Origin: Burkholderia sp. BCC0322
GTDB lineage: Bacteria; Pseudomonadota; Gammaproteobacteria; Burkholderiales; Burkholderiaceae
DNA: 64,000 nt
Direction: 5' to 3'
Assembly (NCBI RefSeq): GCF_902833045.1
Contig: NZ_CADFDU010000002.1
Location: 744,001-808,000 of the forward strand
Below, one piece after another: positions 1-8,327 of this stretch. Each line of letters begins with the position of its first letter. Within the stretch, counting starts at the first letter, position 1. Both the position numbers and the translations under genes were made by a program. The notes under the pieces are model-generated. The model was not told where the DNA came from. It was given only the letters and a program-made list of their open reading frames with translations, and ran no database searches.

Positions 1-838
1 CGAGCAGGCCGGCGGACAGCATCGCGGTGATCACGGCGTGCAGCAGGCGCAGCTTCTCGAGATAGAGCAGGCTCTGCTGGCGCGCATCCATCTCGGCCTT
101 GACCGTCGCGCCGAAGCGTTTCTGTTCACGCAGCGTCATCCCGAACGCACGCACGAGCCCCATGTTGCCGATCACGTCGACGAGCTCGCCGTCGACCGCC
201 GCGGCCTTCGCCGCGAACGCGTGGTGGCGCGCGGAGCCGCGACCGGCCAGCTTGAACAGCACGACGGAGAGCACCGCGGAGCAGCCGAGCAGGCCGGCCG
301 CCATCATCGGATTGACGACGATGATCATCAGGATCGCGCCCATCACCGCGATGCACGGAGGCAGTACGTTCCACGCCATCGTGTTTTCCGACGTGTAGAC
401 GGCGTTCGACGTGGCCGTGATGCGGCTCGCGAGCGTGCCGGGCTGCTTTTCGGCGTAGTAGGTGGGCGAATGGCCGATCAGGTACTGGAACAGGTCGCGC
501 CGCAGGTCGCCGGTGACCGCGACGAACGTGTGCGCGGCGAACCAGCCACCGACGCGCCACAGCAGGTTGTCGGCGGCGATCAGCCCGACGAGCAGCGCGA
601 ATGCGCTCCACAGCGGGCCGGGGTGATGCCGCCCGGTCGCCAGCACGTCGATCAGGTGCTTGATCGCGTATTGCGAGCCGAGCGCGCAGCCGACGGCGGC
701 CAGCACGCTGCAGAGCACGATCAGGTGGGCGACGGGATGAAGCCGAATGTAGCGGAACAGGAACGCGATCGGCCGGTGCGCGTAGCTCGACAGCTTCGCG
801 TTATGGGCGTTGCGCTGGGCAGGGGTGAGAGATTCCAA
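1..838 (-). CDS. ABC exporter, transmembrane half (partial, C-terminus outside window)
   Basis: The reverse-strand frame reads from a TTG at 838 (LESLTPAQRNAHNAK...) and stays open to the window edge, giving about 279 residues. It begins with a cytosolic stretch, then hydrophobic segments such as VAHLIVLCSVLAAVGCALGS, LWSAFALLVGLIAADNLLW, IAVMGAILMIIVVNPMMAAG and LLGCSAVLSVVLF. Polar loops carry the features of a type I ABC exporter transmembrane domain (YYAEKQPGTLASRITATSNAVYT; VDGELVDVIGNMGLVRAFG). The family places an ATPase domain after this, which lies left of the window, so no Walker motifs are visible. MsbA-like lipid or drug export is possible, but the substrate cannot be told. The start is uncertain: ATT at 841 is adjacent and no strong RBS is seen. 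Confidence 0.8.
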   Translation of the reverse strand, partial: MESLTPAQRNAHNAKLSSYAHRPIAFLFRYIRLHPVAHLIVLCSVLAAVGCALGSQYAIKHLIDVLATGRHHPGPLWSAFALLVGLIAADNLLWRVGGWFAAHTFVAVTGDLRRDLFQYLIGHSPTYYAEKQPGTLASRITATSNAVYTSENTMAWNVLPPCIAVMGAILMIIVVNPMMAAGLLGCSAVLSVVLFKLAGRGSARHHAFAAKAAAVDGELVDVIGNMGLVRAFGMTLREQKRFGATVKAEMDARQQSLLYLEKLRLLHAVITAMLSAGLL

Positions 839-1401
839 AATATGCGTGCGGTGATTCGGTGATTGAGCGTGGCGGCTGGATCGCAGGCCGGCGGTCGCCC
901 GGACTGAATAATCCGGCATTGTAAACAAGGCCGCGTGTCGCGCTGCGCGAATCTTGCCTTGGCCGGGGGCTCGCGATCGATTTTGAGATAAAATCCGGCA
1001 TCCCGTCCTGCCTCATGTGCCGGAATCACGCTGCCGGCAGTCACGGGGGCAAGGAATGCCAAAAGGGCCTTCCACTCTAGAACGGACACCCAAGTCCGCG
1101 GGTTGCAAAGTGTTGCACCTTTGTAACAAAGTAAAGTGTTTGAAATGTTGTGCGCCGTATCGGGATTAACCCTAGATAATCGGCTCCGGGTTCGATTCCA
1201 GGTTTTTTACGAACCCCTGTCAACGGGTCTTCGTTTCAAACGTTCTATGCCTGTCGCGTCGCCGACGCTCCTTGAGCAGCGCGGGTTTGACGCCCCCGGC
1301 AGGCTGATTCGTCCGATCTTTGGACGACATGCATCCAGCCCGGACCGCCGGCAGGTTGCCGACCCATACCTGGTTTTTAGCCGAATTTTTAGGAGTTACG
1401 C
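839..1401. other. Divergent intergenic region, no gene seen
   Basis: This 563-bp stretch separates the divergently transcribed ABC exporter and glycosyltransferase genes. It is AT-richer than its surroundings. It holds a 13-bp near-palindrome CTTTGTAACAAAG at 1119-1131 and two GTTGCA repeats just before it. A GAGTT ribosome-binding-like stretch precedes the glycosyltransferase ATG. The short open frames here have no coding character. Confidence 0.6.
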
Positions 1402-2466
1402 ATGCGAATCGCCCAAATCGCTCCGTTGCACGAAGCGGTGCCCCCGAAACTGTACGGTGGTACCGAGCGAGTGGTGTCCTACCTCACCGAAGCACTTGTC
1501 GAGATGGGACACGACGTCACGCTCTTCGCGAGCGGCGATTCGCAAACCTCCGCGAAGCTCGAAGCGTGCTGGCCGCAGGCGCTGCGCCTCGACCCGACGA
1601 TCCGCGACGTGATGGCCCCGCACATGCTGCTCCTCGAGCAGGTGCGCCGCCGCGCGGAAGAGTTCGATGTCCTGCACTGCCACATCGACTACTACCCGTT
1701 CTCGCTGTTCTCGCGCCAGCCGGTCCCGCACCTGACGACGATGCACGGCCGTCTCGACCTGCCGGAACTGCAGCCGATCTTCAACGCATTCAGCGACGTG
1801 CCGGTCGTGTCGATCTCCGACAACCAGCGCATCCCGCTGCCGCAGGCGAACTGGCTGTCGACCGTCTACCACGGCCTGCCGGAAAACCTGCTGACGCCGA
1901 TCCCGAACGTGAAGCCGAGCTACCTCGCGTTCCTGGGCCGCATCTCGCCGGAGAAGCGCGTCGACACGGCGATCCGCATCGCCGAGCAGGCCGGCCTGCC
2001 GATCAAGATCGCCGCGAAGCTCGACAAGGCTGACCGCGCGTACTACGAAGAGAAGATCAAGCCGCTGTTCGCGCTGCCGCACGTCGAGTACATCGGCGAA
2101 ATCAGCGAGTCCGAAAAGACTGAATTCCTCGGCAACGCGCACGCGCTGCTGTTTCCGATCGACTGGCCGGAGCCCTTCGGCCTCGTGATGATCGAGGCGA
2201 TGGCTTGCGGTACGCCGGTGATCGCGTTCAAGCGCGGCTCGGTGCCGGAAGTGATCGACAACGGCGTGTCGGGCTTCGTCGTCGAAGACGAACTGTCGGC
2301 TGTTGCCGCGCTCAAGCGCCTCGACGCGCTGCCGCGCGAGCAGGTCCGCGCCGCGTTCGAAGCCCGCTTCTCGTCGAAGGTGATGGCACAGAACTACGTG
2401 AAGGGCTACGAGGAACTGCTGCGCCAAAAGCGTCGCACGGTGCTCCGCGAAGTCAACGCAAGCTGA
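1402..2466 (+). CDS. GT4-family glycosyltransferase
   Basis: A 354-residue GT-B fold glycosyltransferase of family GT4, expected to transfer a sugar from a nucleotide-sugar donor in the cytoplasm. The N-terminal Rossmann half opens with MRIAQIAPLHEAVPPKLYGG, containing the glycine-rich YGGTER turn near residue 18. The C-terminal half begins near residue 172 with YLAFLGRISPEKRVD. It carries the donor-site E-x7-E motif in EPFGLVMIEAMACGTPV (Glu257 and Glu265), followed by GSVPEVIDNGVSGF. ATG is preceded by AGGAGTTACGC. The gene stands alone and is followed by a GC-rich hairpin. The acceptor is not evident. The length fits the family. Confidence 0.9.
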   Translation: MRIAQIAPLHEAVPPKLYGGTERVVSYLTEALVEMGHDVTLFASGDSQTSAKLEACWPQALRLDPTIRDVMAPHMLLLEQVRRRAEEFDVLHCHIDYYPFSLFSRQPVPHLTTMHGRLDLPELQPIFNAFSDVPVVSISDNQRIPLPQANWLSTVYHGLPENLLTPIPNVKPSYLAFLGRISPEKRVDTAIRIAEQAGLPIKIAAKLDKADRAYYEEKIKPLFALPHVEYIGEISESEKTEFLGNAHALLFPIDWPEPFGLVMIEAMACGTPVIAFKRGSVPEVIDNGVSGFVVEDELSAVAALKRLDALPREQVRAAFEARFSSKVMAQNYVKGYEELLRQKRRTVLREVNAS

Positions 2467-2507
2467 TTGCGGGCCGCCGCCGCGCTGCGGCCGGCGGCTT
2501 GCCCTAG

Positions 2508-2536
2508 ACGCCCCGCCCGGGTTTCCGGCGGGGCGT
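2508..2536 (+). terminator. Hairpin after the GT4 gene
   Basis: ACGCCCCGCC pairs with GGCGGGGCGT across a 9-nt loop, giving a 10-bp GC stem about 40 bp after the stop. Only a short T stretch (TTGT) follows, so termination strength is uncertain. Confidence 0.55.
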
Positions 2537-2703
2537 TGTCACATCCACGGCGCGGATCTGTTGTATTCTCGCCGCGCCCGACGCCGCGAACGGCCCCCGA
2601 AGCGACCCGCCATGGCATCCGGCCGTCTGTCCAGACGGTAATGTCCCTATAATGGCCGTGCCGTGAAATCCGGCCCCGCACGAATATCCAGAGGAGAGCA
2701 GTC

Positions 2704-3510
2704 TTGGCGAGAACGAAATCCACGCGCGCAGCGCCGGCCCCCGGCGCCGGTGTGATCTTCGCGTTGCGTGCGATCGGTCTCGTGCTGCTCGCGCGCTGGC
2801 TGTTCTCGATGTCCCAGATGGGTTATCGCTCGTCGCTGTCGGCGATGGTGTCGTCGCCCTGGGCATTCGTCTACCTTCTGCTGATCTTCCTGCTGCTCGC
2901 GCTGCCGGGCGCCGTCGCGCGCGCCGAACGGCCGTTTCATCCGCTGCCGCAGTGGCTGCGCCAGGCGCTGCGCGTCTTTGCGCTGATCGGTTTCCTGTTC
3001 GCGGTCTGGTCGATCGGCATGTTCGTCTGGGTGGACGGCTGGCGCCTCGCGCTGCATGCGGTGACGGCGACCAACGGCTGGCTCGTTGCCGCACCGGCGC
3101 TTTATGCCGCGATCGTCTGGATCTGTCGCCCGCGGCCGCTATGGCGGACCAACGTGGCCGCCCGCCGCTTCGCGGTCGGCCGTTATGCGATTTCGCTCGA
3201 CATGCTGACGCGCACCGCGATCGTGTGGATGGAAAGCCGCAAGGTCGGCCAGTACGATGCGCGCGAACTGTCGGTGCGCTGGCCCGGCCAGGTGGCGCCT
3301 GCGGCAGGCGAGGGCGCATCGGACGCGCAGCCGGCAGTCGTGCCGCCGCGCCGCGGCAGCCTCTTCAACCGACCGAAGGTCGAACTGCTGTGGGATTCGC
3401 CGGCGGCCGTCGGCCATAACCGGCAGATCGTCATGCGTGCGCCGCTCGCGACCGAAGGCGACCGCGTCGCGGTGCTCGCGCTCGACGCCGCGCTCAAACA
3501 GATCGTCTGA
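2704..3510 (+). CDS. Hypothetical membrane protein
   Basis: A 268-residue protein of no recognised family, read from TTG 2704, which has a good upstream AGAGGAGAG box. The N-terminus is basic. There are four likely membrane segments: about 17-35, 57-75 (FVYLLLIFLLLALPGAV), 95-115 (VFALIGFLFAVWSIGMFVW) and 127-145 (GWLVAAPALYAAIVWI). A cytosolic C-terminal half follows, with a proline/alanine linker near residue 205-220 and a small folded-looking end (VELLWDSPAAVGHNRQIVMRAPLATEGDRVAVLALDAAL). The next gene starts 39 bp downstream on the same strand, so the two may be cotranscribed. The function is unknown. Confidence 0.75.
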   Translation: MARTKSTRAAPAPGAGVIFALRAIGLVLLARWLFSMSQMGYRSSLSAMVSSPWAFVYLLLIFLLLALPGAVARAERPFHPLPQWLRQALRVFALIGFLFAVWSIGMFVWVDGWRLALHAVTATNGWLVAAPALYAAIVWICRPRPLWRTNVAARRFAVGRYAISLDMLTRTAIVWMESRKVGQYDARELSVRWPGQVAPAAGEGASDAQPAVVPPRRGSLFNRPKVELLWDSPAAVGHNRQIVMRAPLATEGDRVAVLALDAALKQIV

Positions 3511-3549
3511 CAAGTCCCGCGCACGGCATGCGGGCGACAAGGAGGCGTG

Positions 3550-4014
3550 ATGATCGTCCGCTGGTTGCTGGCTGCCATTCACCTGAGCGCGTTCGGCGTC
3601 GCGTTTGCCGCGATCGCGGGGCGTAACCGCGCGTTGCGCCGGCTCATCGCGTCGGCGCAGGCGGCCGACTTGCCCGGTGTATTCAAGGCCGATGCCGCGT
3701 GGGGGCTGTCGGCGCTCGTGCTGATCGTGACGGGCCTGATGCGCGCGTTCGGCGGATTCGAGAAAGGCTCCGCGTACTACCTGCACGAACCGTTTTTTCA
3801 CCTGAAGATGACCGCGCTCGTGCTGATCCTGCTGCTCGAGGTCGTGCCGATGCTCGGGCTGATCCGGTGGCGCGGTGCCGCGCGGCGGCAGCAGATGCCC
3901 GATCTCGGCCGTGCGCGCACCTATGTGCGGATCGGCCATTGGCAGGCGGTGCTGGTGATCGTCATCGTGTTCGCCGCATCGGGGATGTCGCGGGGGATCG
4001 GGCTGGCCGGGTAG
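3550..4014 (+). CDS. DUF2214-like small membrane protein
   Basis: A 154-residue integral membrane protein with four hydrophobic segments: about 1-20, 50-65 (WGLSALVLIVTGLMRAF), 83-100 (HLKMTALVLILLLEVVPML) and 131-148 (WQAVLVIVIVFAASG). The pattern, with FGGFEKGSAYYLHEPFFHLKM between segments two and three, resembles the DUF2214 family, whose biochemical role is not established. ATG 3550 was preferred over the overlapping GTG 3547 because the GGAGG box at 3541-3545 sits too close to the GTG. It lies just behind the preceding membrane-protein gene and converges on gudD. Confidence 0.75.
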   Translation: MIVRWLLAAIHLSAFGVAFAAIAGRNRALRRLIASAQAADLPGVFKADAAWGLSALVLIVTGLMRAFGGFEKGSAYYLHEPFFHLKMTALVLILLLEVVPMLGLIRWRGAARRQQMPDLGRARTYVRIGHWQAVLVIVIVFAASGMSRGIGLAG

Positions 4015-4205
4015 GTGCGGCGGGGTAGGTATGGCCTAGACGAGGCCGGGCAGGCCGGCCATCGCTGCCACCACCTTCATCCCGATCCCGTTCGACCCAC
4101 GCAGCGTTTTTCGCCCGATACCCGTCATCGGCCCGGCCGCGGGCCGCATCGCTTCGCTCGGTTCCGGCTCGACCGGGCGATCCTGCCGCCCGGTCCGTCC
4201 CGTGC

Positions 4206-5558
4206 TCAGCGCACGAGGCAGGGGCGCTTGTTGTTGAAGGTCCACCCCGGAATCAGGTACTGCATCGCCGCCGCGTCGTCGCGGGCACCGAGCCCGTGCT
4301 GCTTGTACAGTTCGTGCGCGACCGCGACGGCATCCATGTCGATATCGATGCCGAGCCCCGGCCGCTTCGGCACCTCGACCAGCCCGTTTTCGATCTTCAG
4401 CGGTTCGCGCGTCAGCCGCTCGCCGTCCTGCCAGATCCAGTGCGTGTCGATCGCGGTGACCTGACCCGGCGCGGCGGCCGCGACGTGCGTGAACATCGCG
4501 AGCGACACGTCGAAGTGGTTGTTCGAATGCGAGCCCCACGTGAGGCCCCAGTCGCGGCACATCTGCGCGACGCGCACCGAACCCTGCATCGTCCAGAAGT
4601 GCGGATCGGCGAGCGGGATGTCGACGGCCTGCAACTGCACCGCGTGACCCATTTGCCGCCAGTCGGTCGCAATCATGTTGGTGGCCGTCGGCAGCCCCGT
4701 CGCGCGGCGGAATTCGGCCATCACCTCGCGGCCCGAGTAGCCGTTCTCCGCGCCGCACGGATCTTCCGCGTAGGCGAGCACGTGATGTTGGTCACGACAC
4801 AGCCGCACGGCCTCGTCGAGCGACCACGCGCCGTTCGGGTCGAGCGTCACGCGTGCGTCGGGGAAGCGCTCGGCGAGCGCCGTCACGGCCTCGATCTCGC
4901 TCGCGCCTTCGAATACGCCGCCCTTCAGCTTGAAGTCGTTGAAGCCGTAGCGCGCATGCGCGGCCTCGGCGAGCCGCACGACGGCCTCGGGCGTCAGCGC
5001 GGCTTCGTCGCGCACGCGCGTCCAGTCGTCGGTCGCGCCGCTGCCGTCGCGGTAGGCGAGCGCGGTCTTCGTGCGGTCGCCGACATAGAACAGGTAGCCG
5101 AGCATTTCGACACGCTCGCGTTGCTGGCCCTCGCCGAGCAGCGCGGCGACCGGCACGCCGAGATGCTGGCCGAGCAGGTCGAGCAGCGCGGCTTCGAGCG
5201 CGGTGACCGCGTGGATCGTCGTGCGCAGGTCGAAGGTCTGCAGCCCGCGGCCGCTCGCATCGCGATCGGCGAAGGTGCGCCGCACGTCGTTGAGCACGGC
5301 GTGGTAATTGCCGACCGGCTGGCCGACGACGAGCGCGCGCGCATCGTCGAGCGTGCGGCGGATGCTTTCGCCGCCCGGTACTTCACCGACGCCGGTCCGG
5401 CCCGCGCTGTCCTTCAGGATCACGAGGTTGCGGGTGAAGAACGGGCCGTGTGCGCCGCTCAGGTTGAGCAGCATGCTGTCGTGACCGGCGACCGGAATCG
5501 CTTGCAGGTCGACGATGCGCGGCGTGTCGTGGGAGGGCGAGGCAGTGACGGCGTTCAT
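4206..5558 (-). CDS. gudD: D-glucarate dehydratase
   Basis: A 450-residue enolase-superfamily enzyme expected to dehydrate D-glucarate (and L-idarate) to 5-keto-4-deoxy-D-glucarate in the cytoplasm. Superfamily catalytic elements are present in order: the KxK base pair in FKLKGG (Lys210, Lys212), metal ligands in DPNGAW (Asp240) and [14 protein letters not shown] (Glu266 region), an Asn in [10 protein letters not shown], and the HSN motif in [10 protein letters not shown] (His344, Asn346) diagnostic for glucarate dehydratase. ATG 5558 gives [15 protein letters not shown] and the usual family length. An upstream in-frame ATG would add a 64-residue Arg/Pro-rich tail with no family counterpart. 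It is divergent from a FadR-type regulator that probably controls it. Confidence 0.93.
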   Translation of the reverse strand: MNAVTASPSHDTPRIVDLQAIPVAGHDSMLLNLSGAHGPFFTRNLVILKDSAGRTGVGEVPGGESIRRTLDDARALVVGQPVGNYHAVLNDVRRTFADRDASGRGLQTFDLRTTIHAVTALEAALLDLLGQHLGVPVAALLGEGQQRERVEMLGYLFYVGDRTKTALAYRDGSGATDDWTRVRDEAALTPEAVVRLAEAAHARYGFNDFKLKGGVFEGASEIEAVTALAERFPDARVTLDPNGAWSLDEAVRLCRDQHHVLAYAEDPCGAENGYSGREVMAEFRRATGLPTATNMIATDWRQMGHAVQLQAVDIPLADPHFWTMQGSVRVAQMCRDWGLTWGSHSNNHFDVSLAMFTHVAAAAPGQVTAIDTHWIWQDGERLTREPLKIENGLVEVPKRPGLGIDIDMDAVAVAHELYKQHGLGARDDAAAMQYLIPGWTFNNKRPCLVR

Positions 5559-5810
5559 GGGCGGCGATGGCGAAAGGGTGGGCAATGCCGTGCGGCAAAA
5601 GCTTTGCCGCGCGCGGCGGGAGGTGCGATCATTCGACAACCGACATGCGCGGCACGCAAGCCCCGCAGGTCGACGCAACCCGGAACGGGGTGGGAGCGGC
5701 AACCGATCCAGCGTAGCGCAGAACGCGAACGCCGGCTGATCGTAAAGCATGGGACCGGGCGGCGCTGGAATGCACGCTTGAGTCGACAGGAGATCCGTGT
5801 TTCTATCATC

Positions 5811-5825
5811 AGTCGTCGGATGACT
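5811..5825. promoter_or_regulatory. Candidate GntR-family operator between gudD and its regulator
   Basis: The 15-bp imperfect palindrome AGTCGTCGGATGACT has 6 of 7 arm positions matching. It lies in the 358-bp divergent gap, 92 bp before the regulator start. Position and symmetry fit a GntR operator. It does not match the general FadR-subfamily consensus exactly, so the assignment is inference. Confidence 0.4.
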
Positions 5826-5916
5826 TGTGACGAAGTATAATGAATCATCGGCTTTCGCTCAAACCCCGCGTAAACCCTCGGCTCACATTACGATCATTCA
5901 AAAAGGAACCGGCCAC

Positions 5917-6678
5917 ATGTCCGTGCCTACGCTTCCCGCAGCGCCGCGCCGTCGCGCACGCAGCCTCGCACAAGATGTCGTCGACGCGCTGACCGCGCAG
6001 ATCGAAAACGGCACGCTGCGTCCCGGCGACAAGCTGCCGACCGAAACCGAAGTCATGGCGGCGCAGGGCGTGAGCCGGACGGTCGTGCGCGAGGCGATCT
6101 CGCGGATGCAGGCGAGCGGCCTCGTCGAGACGCGCCACGGCATCGGCAGCTTCGTGCTGGAGCCGTCGCGCCGCCAGACGCTCGGCATCGACCCGGCGAC
6201 GATCACGACGCTGCGCGACGTGCTCGCGGTGCTGGAACTGCGCATCAGCCTCGAGAGCGAATGTGCGAGCCTTGCCGCGCAGCGCGCGAACGATACCGAC
6301 CTGGCCGCGTTGCGGCGCGCGCTCGACGCAATTGCAACGGGGGCGGGCGGCGGCCGCGACACCGCACAGCTCGACTTTCAGTTCCACCTGCAGATCGCGC
6401 AGTCCACCGGCAACCGCTATTTCGTCGACATCATGACGCAGCTCGGCACGTCGATCATCCCGCGCACGCGCGTGAATTCGGCCCGCTTTGCCGGCGACGA
6501 TCTCGAGCGCTACGTCGGCCGGCTGAACCACGAGCACGAAGATATCTACGAGGCGATCGCGCGCCACGACCCGGAGGCCGCGCGCGCCGCGATGCGCACC
6601 CACCTCACCAACAGCCGCGAACGGCTGCGTCGCGCGCACGAGGCGGCCGAGGCCGAGCGCGACACGCAGGCCGGCTGA
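5917..6678 (+). CDS. FadR-subfamily GntR regulator, probable glucarate regulator
   Basis: A 253-residue transcription factor. An N-terminal winged helix-turn-helix (about residues 12-80) reads RSLAQDVVDALTAQIENGTLRPGDKLPTE, then VSRTVVREAISRMQASGLV and GIGSFV. An all-helical FCD ligand domain follows (about 95-225), with the acidic and His metal-site pattern in LDFQFHLQIAQSTGNRYF and LNHEHEDIYEAI. ATG 5917 has an AAAAGGAA box five to ten bases upstream. A longer frame from 5827 lacks one. The gene is divergent from gudD, which suggests control of glucarate use in response to the sugar acid. It converges with the livK-like gene. Confidence 0.85.
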   Translation: MSVPTLPAAPRRRARSLAQDVVDALTAQIENGTLRPGDKLPTETEVMAAQGVSRTVVREAISRMQASGLVETRHGIGSFVLEPSRRQTLGIDPATITTLRDVLAVLELRISLESECASLAAQRANDTDLAALRRALDAIATGAGGGRDTAQLDFQFHLQIAQSTGNRYFVDIMTQLGTSIIPRTRVNSARFAGDDLERYVGRLNHEHEDIYEAIARHDPEAARAAMRTHLTNSRERLRRAHEAAEAERDTQAG

Positions 6679-6814
6679 CGCGCCGGCGGTGCGGCCGGCG
6701 CGGCCGCTTGCCCGCTCGAATCCCCTTAACGTCAGTCGTCATACGAGATCGATGTCCCTTCATCGATCGCCGGGGCCGGGCGGCATTTCCGCCGCCGGCC
6801 GCCGGCACCGCCGA

Positions 6815-7963
6815 TCAGCCTCCCTTCGTCGTGATCGTCTTCCACGCGCCGCTCTTCACCTGGTACAGCGTCGACATCCCGCTCTTCAACGAGCCGTCGT
6901 TCGCGAACGAGATGCGGCCGGTGACGCCGTCGAAGTCGATCTTCTTCAGCGCCGGACGATAGACCTTCGGGTCGGTCGAGCCGGCCGCCTGCATCGCCTT
7001 GATCGCTGCCCACGCCGCGTCGTAGCCGAACTGCGCGTATGACAGCACGTCGACGCCGAAGCGCTTCTTGAAGCGTTGTTCGAAATCCTTCCCTTGCGGC
7101 AGCTCGTCGAGGGGCCGGCCGTATTCCCATGCCATCGCGCCTTCGGCGGCCGGGCCCGCGATCTTGATGAACTCGTTGTCCTTCACGCCGCCGCCGCCGA
7201 CGAACTGCGCGTTCAGCCCGAGCTGGCGCATCTGCTTGATGAAATTCGCGGCGAGTGAGTCGAGGCCGCCGAAGAAGATCAGGTCGGGGTTCTTGGCCTT
7301 CAGGCTCGTGATCTGCGCGCGGAAGTCGACCGCCTGATTGCTGGTGAATTCGCGGCCGACGATGTTCCCGCCGGCGGCCTTCACGGCCTTCTCGAACTCG
7401 TCGGCCTCGCCCTGGCCGAACGCGGTACGGTCGTCGATGATCGCGATGCGCTTCGCCTTCGTCACGTCGACCGCGTACTTGCCCGCGTTGCCGGCGTTCT
7501 GGCCGTCGGTTGCGATCACCATGAACATGTTCGCGAGCCCGCGCGCGGTGAGCGTCGGGTTGGTGGCGGCCGGATCGATCACCGGGACGCCGGCCTTGTC
7601 GTAGACGACCGACGCCGGAATCGTCGTCCCCGAGTTGAAGTGGCCGACCACGACCGACACGTTCTGGTCGACGAGCGCCTGCGCGGCCTGCACGCCGATG
7701 CGCGGGTCGGCCTGGTCGTCCTGCACGACTAGGTTGAAGTGCGCGGGCTTGCCGGCGATCTGCACCTTCTGCGCGGCGGCATCGTCGAGCGCAAGCTGCA
7801 CGCCGTTTTGCAGGTCCTTGCCGTAACCGGCGTTCACGCCCGTGAGCGGCGCGGCGAACCCGACTTTCACGTCGGTCATATCGGCGGCCTGGGCGGCCTG
7901 TTGCGAGAGGAGGGCAAGCGCGGATGCAATCGACACCGACAGCACGGAATGACGGAATTTCAT
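6815..7963 (-). CDS. Branched-chain amino acid ABC transporter, periplasmic binding protein
   Basis: A 382-residue type I periplasmic binding protein of the LivJ/LivK family. The signal peptide is MKFRHSVLSVSIASALALLSQQAAQA (cleavage after residue 26). It is followed by a Leu/Ile/Val-binding fold: VKVGFAAPLTGVNAGYGKDLQNG, the hinge region VGHFNSGTTIPASVVYDKAGVP, and AIIDDRTAFGQGEADEFEKAVKAAGG. ATG 7963 has AAGAGGAACAAC upstream. No permease or ATPase genes are adjacent, so it must work with unlinked LivHMGF-type components. The real ligand may be another amino acid or amide. Confidence 0.9.
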   Translation of the reverse strand: MKFRHSVLSVSIASALALLSQQAAQAADMTDVKVGFAAPLTGVNAGYGKDLQNGVQLALDDAAAQKVQIAGKPAHFNLVVQDDQADPRIGVQAAQALVDQNVSVVVGHFNSGTTIPASVVYDKAGVPVIDPAATNPTLTARGLANMFMVIATDGQNAGNAGKYAVDVTKAKRIAIIDDRTAFGQGEADEFEKAVKAAGGNIVGREFTSNQAVDFRAQITSLKAKNPDLIFFGGLDSLAANFIKQMRQLGLNAQFVGGGGVKDNEFIKIAGPAAEGAMAWEYGRPLDELPQGKDFEQRFKKRFGVDVLSYAQFGYDAAWAAIKAMQAAGSTDPKVYRPALKKIDFDGVTGRISFANDGSLKSGMSTLYQVKSGAWKTITTKGG

Positions 7964-8286
7964 GTTGTTCCTCTTGTTCGACATCTGCGAGTGAATACCG
8001 CATGCGCTCGGGCGGGCCGGACGCGTGCGACGGGCGGGCGGTTCGACCGCTTCTCGGAATCGGGCGGGGAGGTCGGCATCGTGATCCTCGGAAGATTCTC
8101 CCGTCAGGCTTTGTGAGGCGCCCCGACTGCCTCGATATATAGGTCGCCGATATGCCCGGGTCTTGGCAATTAGCCGCGCATTCGGTGCGGATTTGCGCAT
8201 AGCTTCCGCGCGTGCGGCGGCAGCCGGTATCGGGAGTTTCCCGTCGCGAACGGAGCGGGTGGAGAGGGGGAGCGAGGAGGAGGGAA
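7964..8286. other. Region upstream of the livK-like gene
   Basis: A non-coding stretch between the phospholipase C terminator hairpin and the livK-like start, both on the reverse strand. It must contain the promoter of the binding-protein gene. An AT-rich patch, TCGATATATAGG (8137-8148), is the only promoter-like spot I see. Confidence 0.4.
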
Positions 8287-8314
8287 GCGGCGCGGCCCGC
8301 CGGGGCCGCGCCGC
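8287..8314 (-). terminator. Strong hairpin behind phospholipase C
   Basis: A perfect 12-bp GC stem (GCGGCGCGGCCC with GGGCCGCGCCGC) has a 4-nt loop and lies 13 bp after the plc stop codon. It has no uridine tract on the reverse strand, only TTCCCTCC, so it may act as an RNA-stabilising end or need Rho. Confidence 0.6.
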
Positions 8315-8327
8315 GCACCGGACGCCG

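Noticed and set aside
1180-1215. A tRNA-like T-loop GGGTTCGATTCC
   Set aside because: The stem has a mismatch in the middle and no D-arm, anticodon arm or acceptor stem is present.
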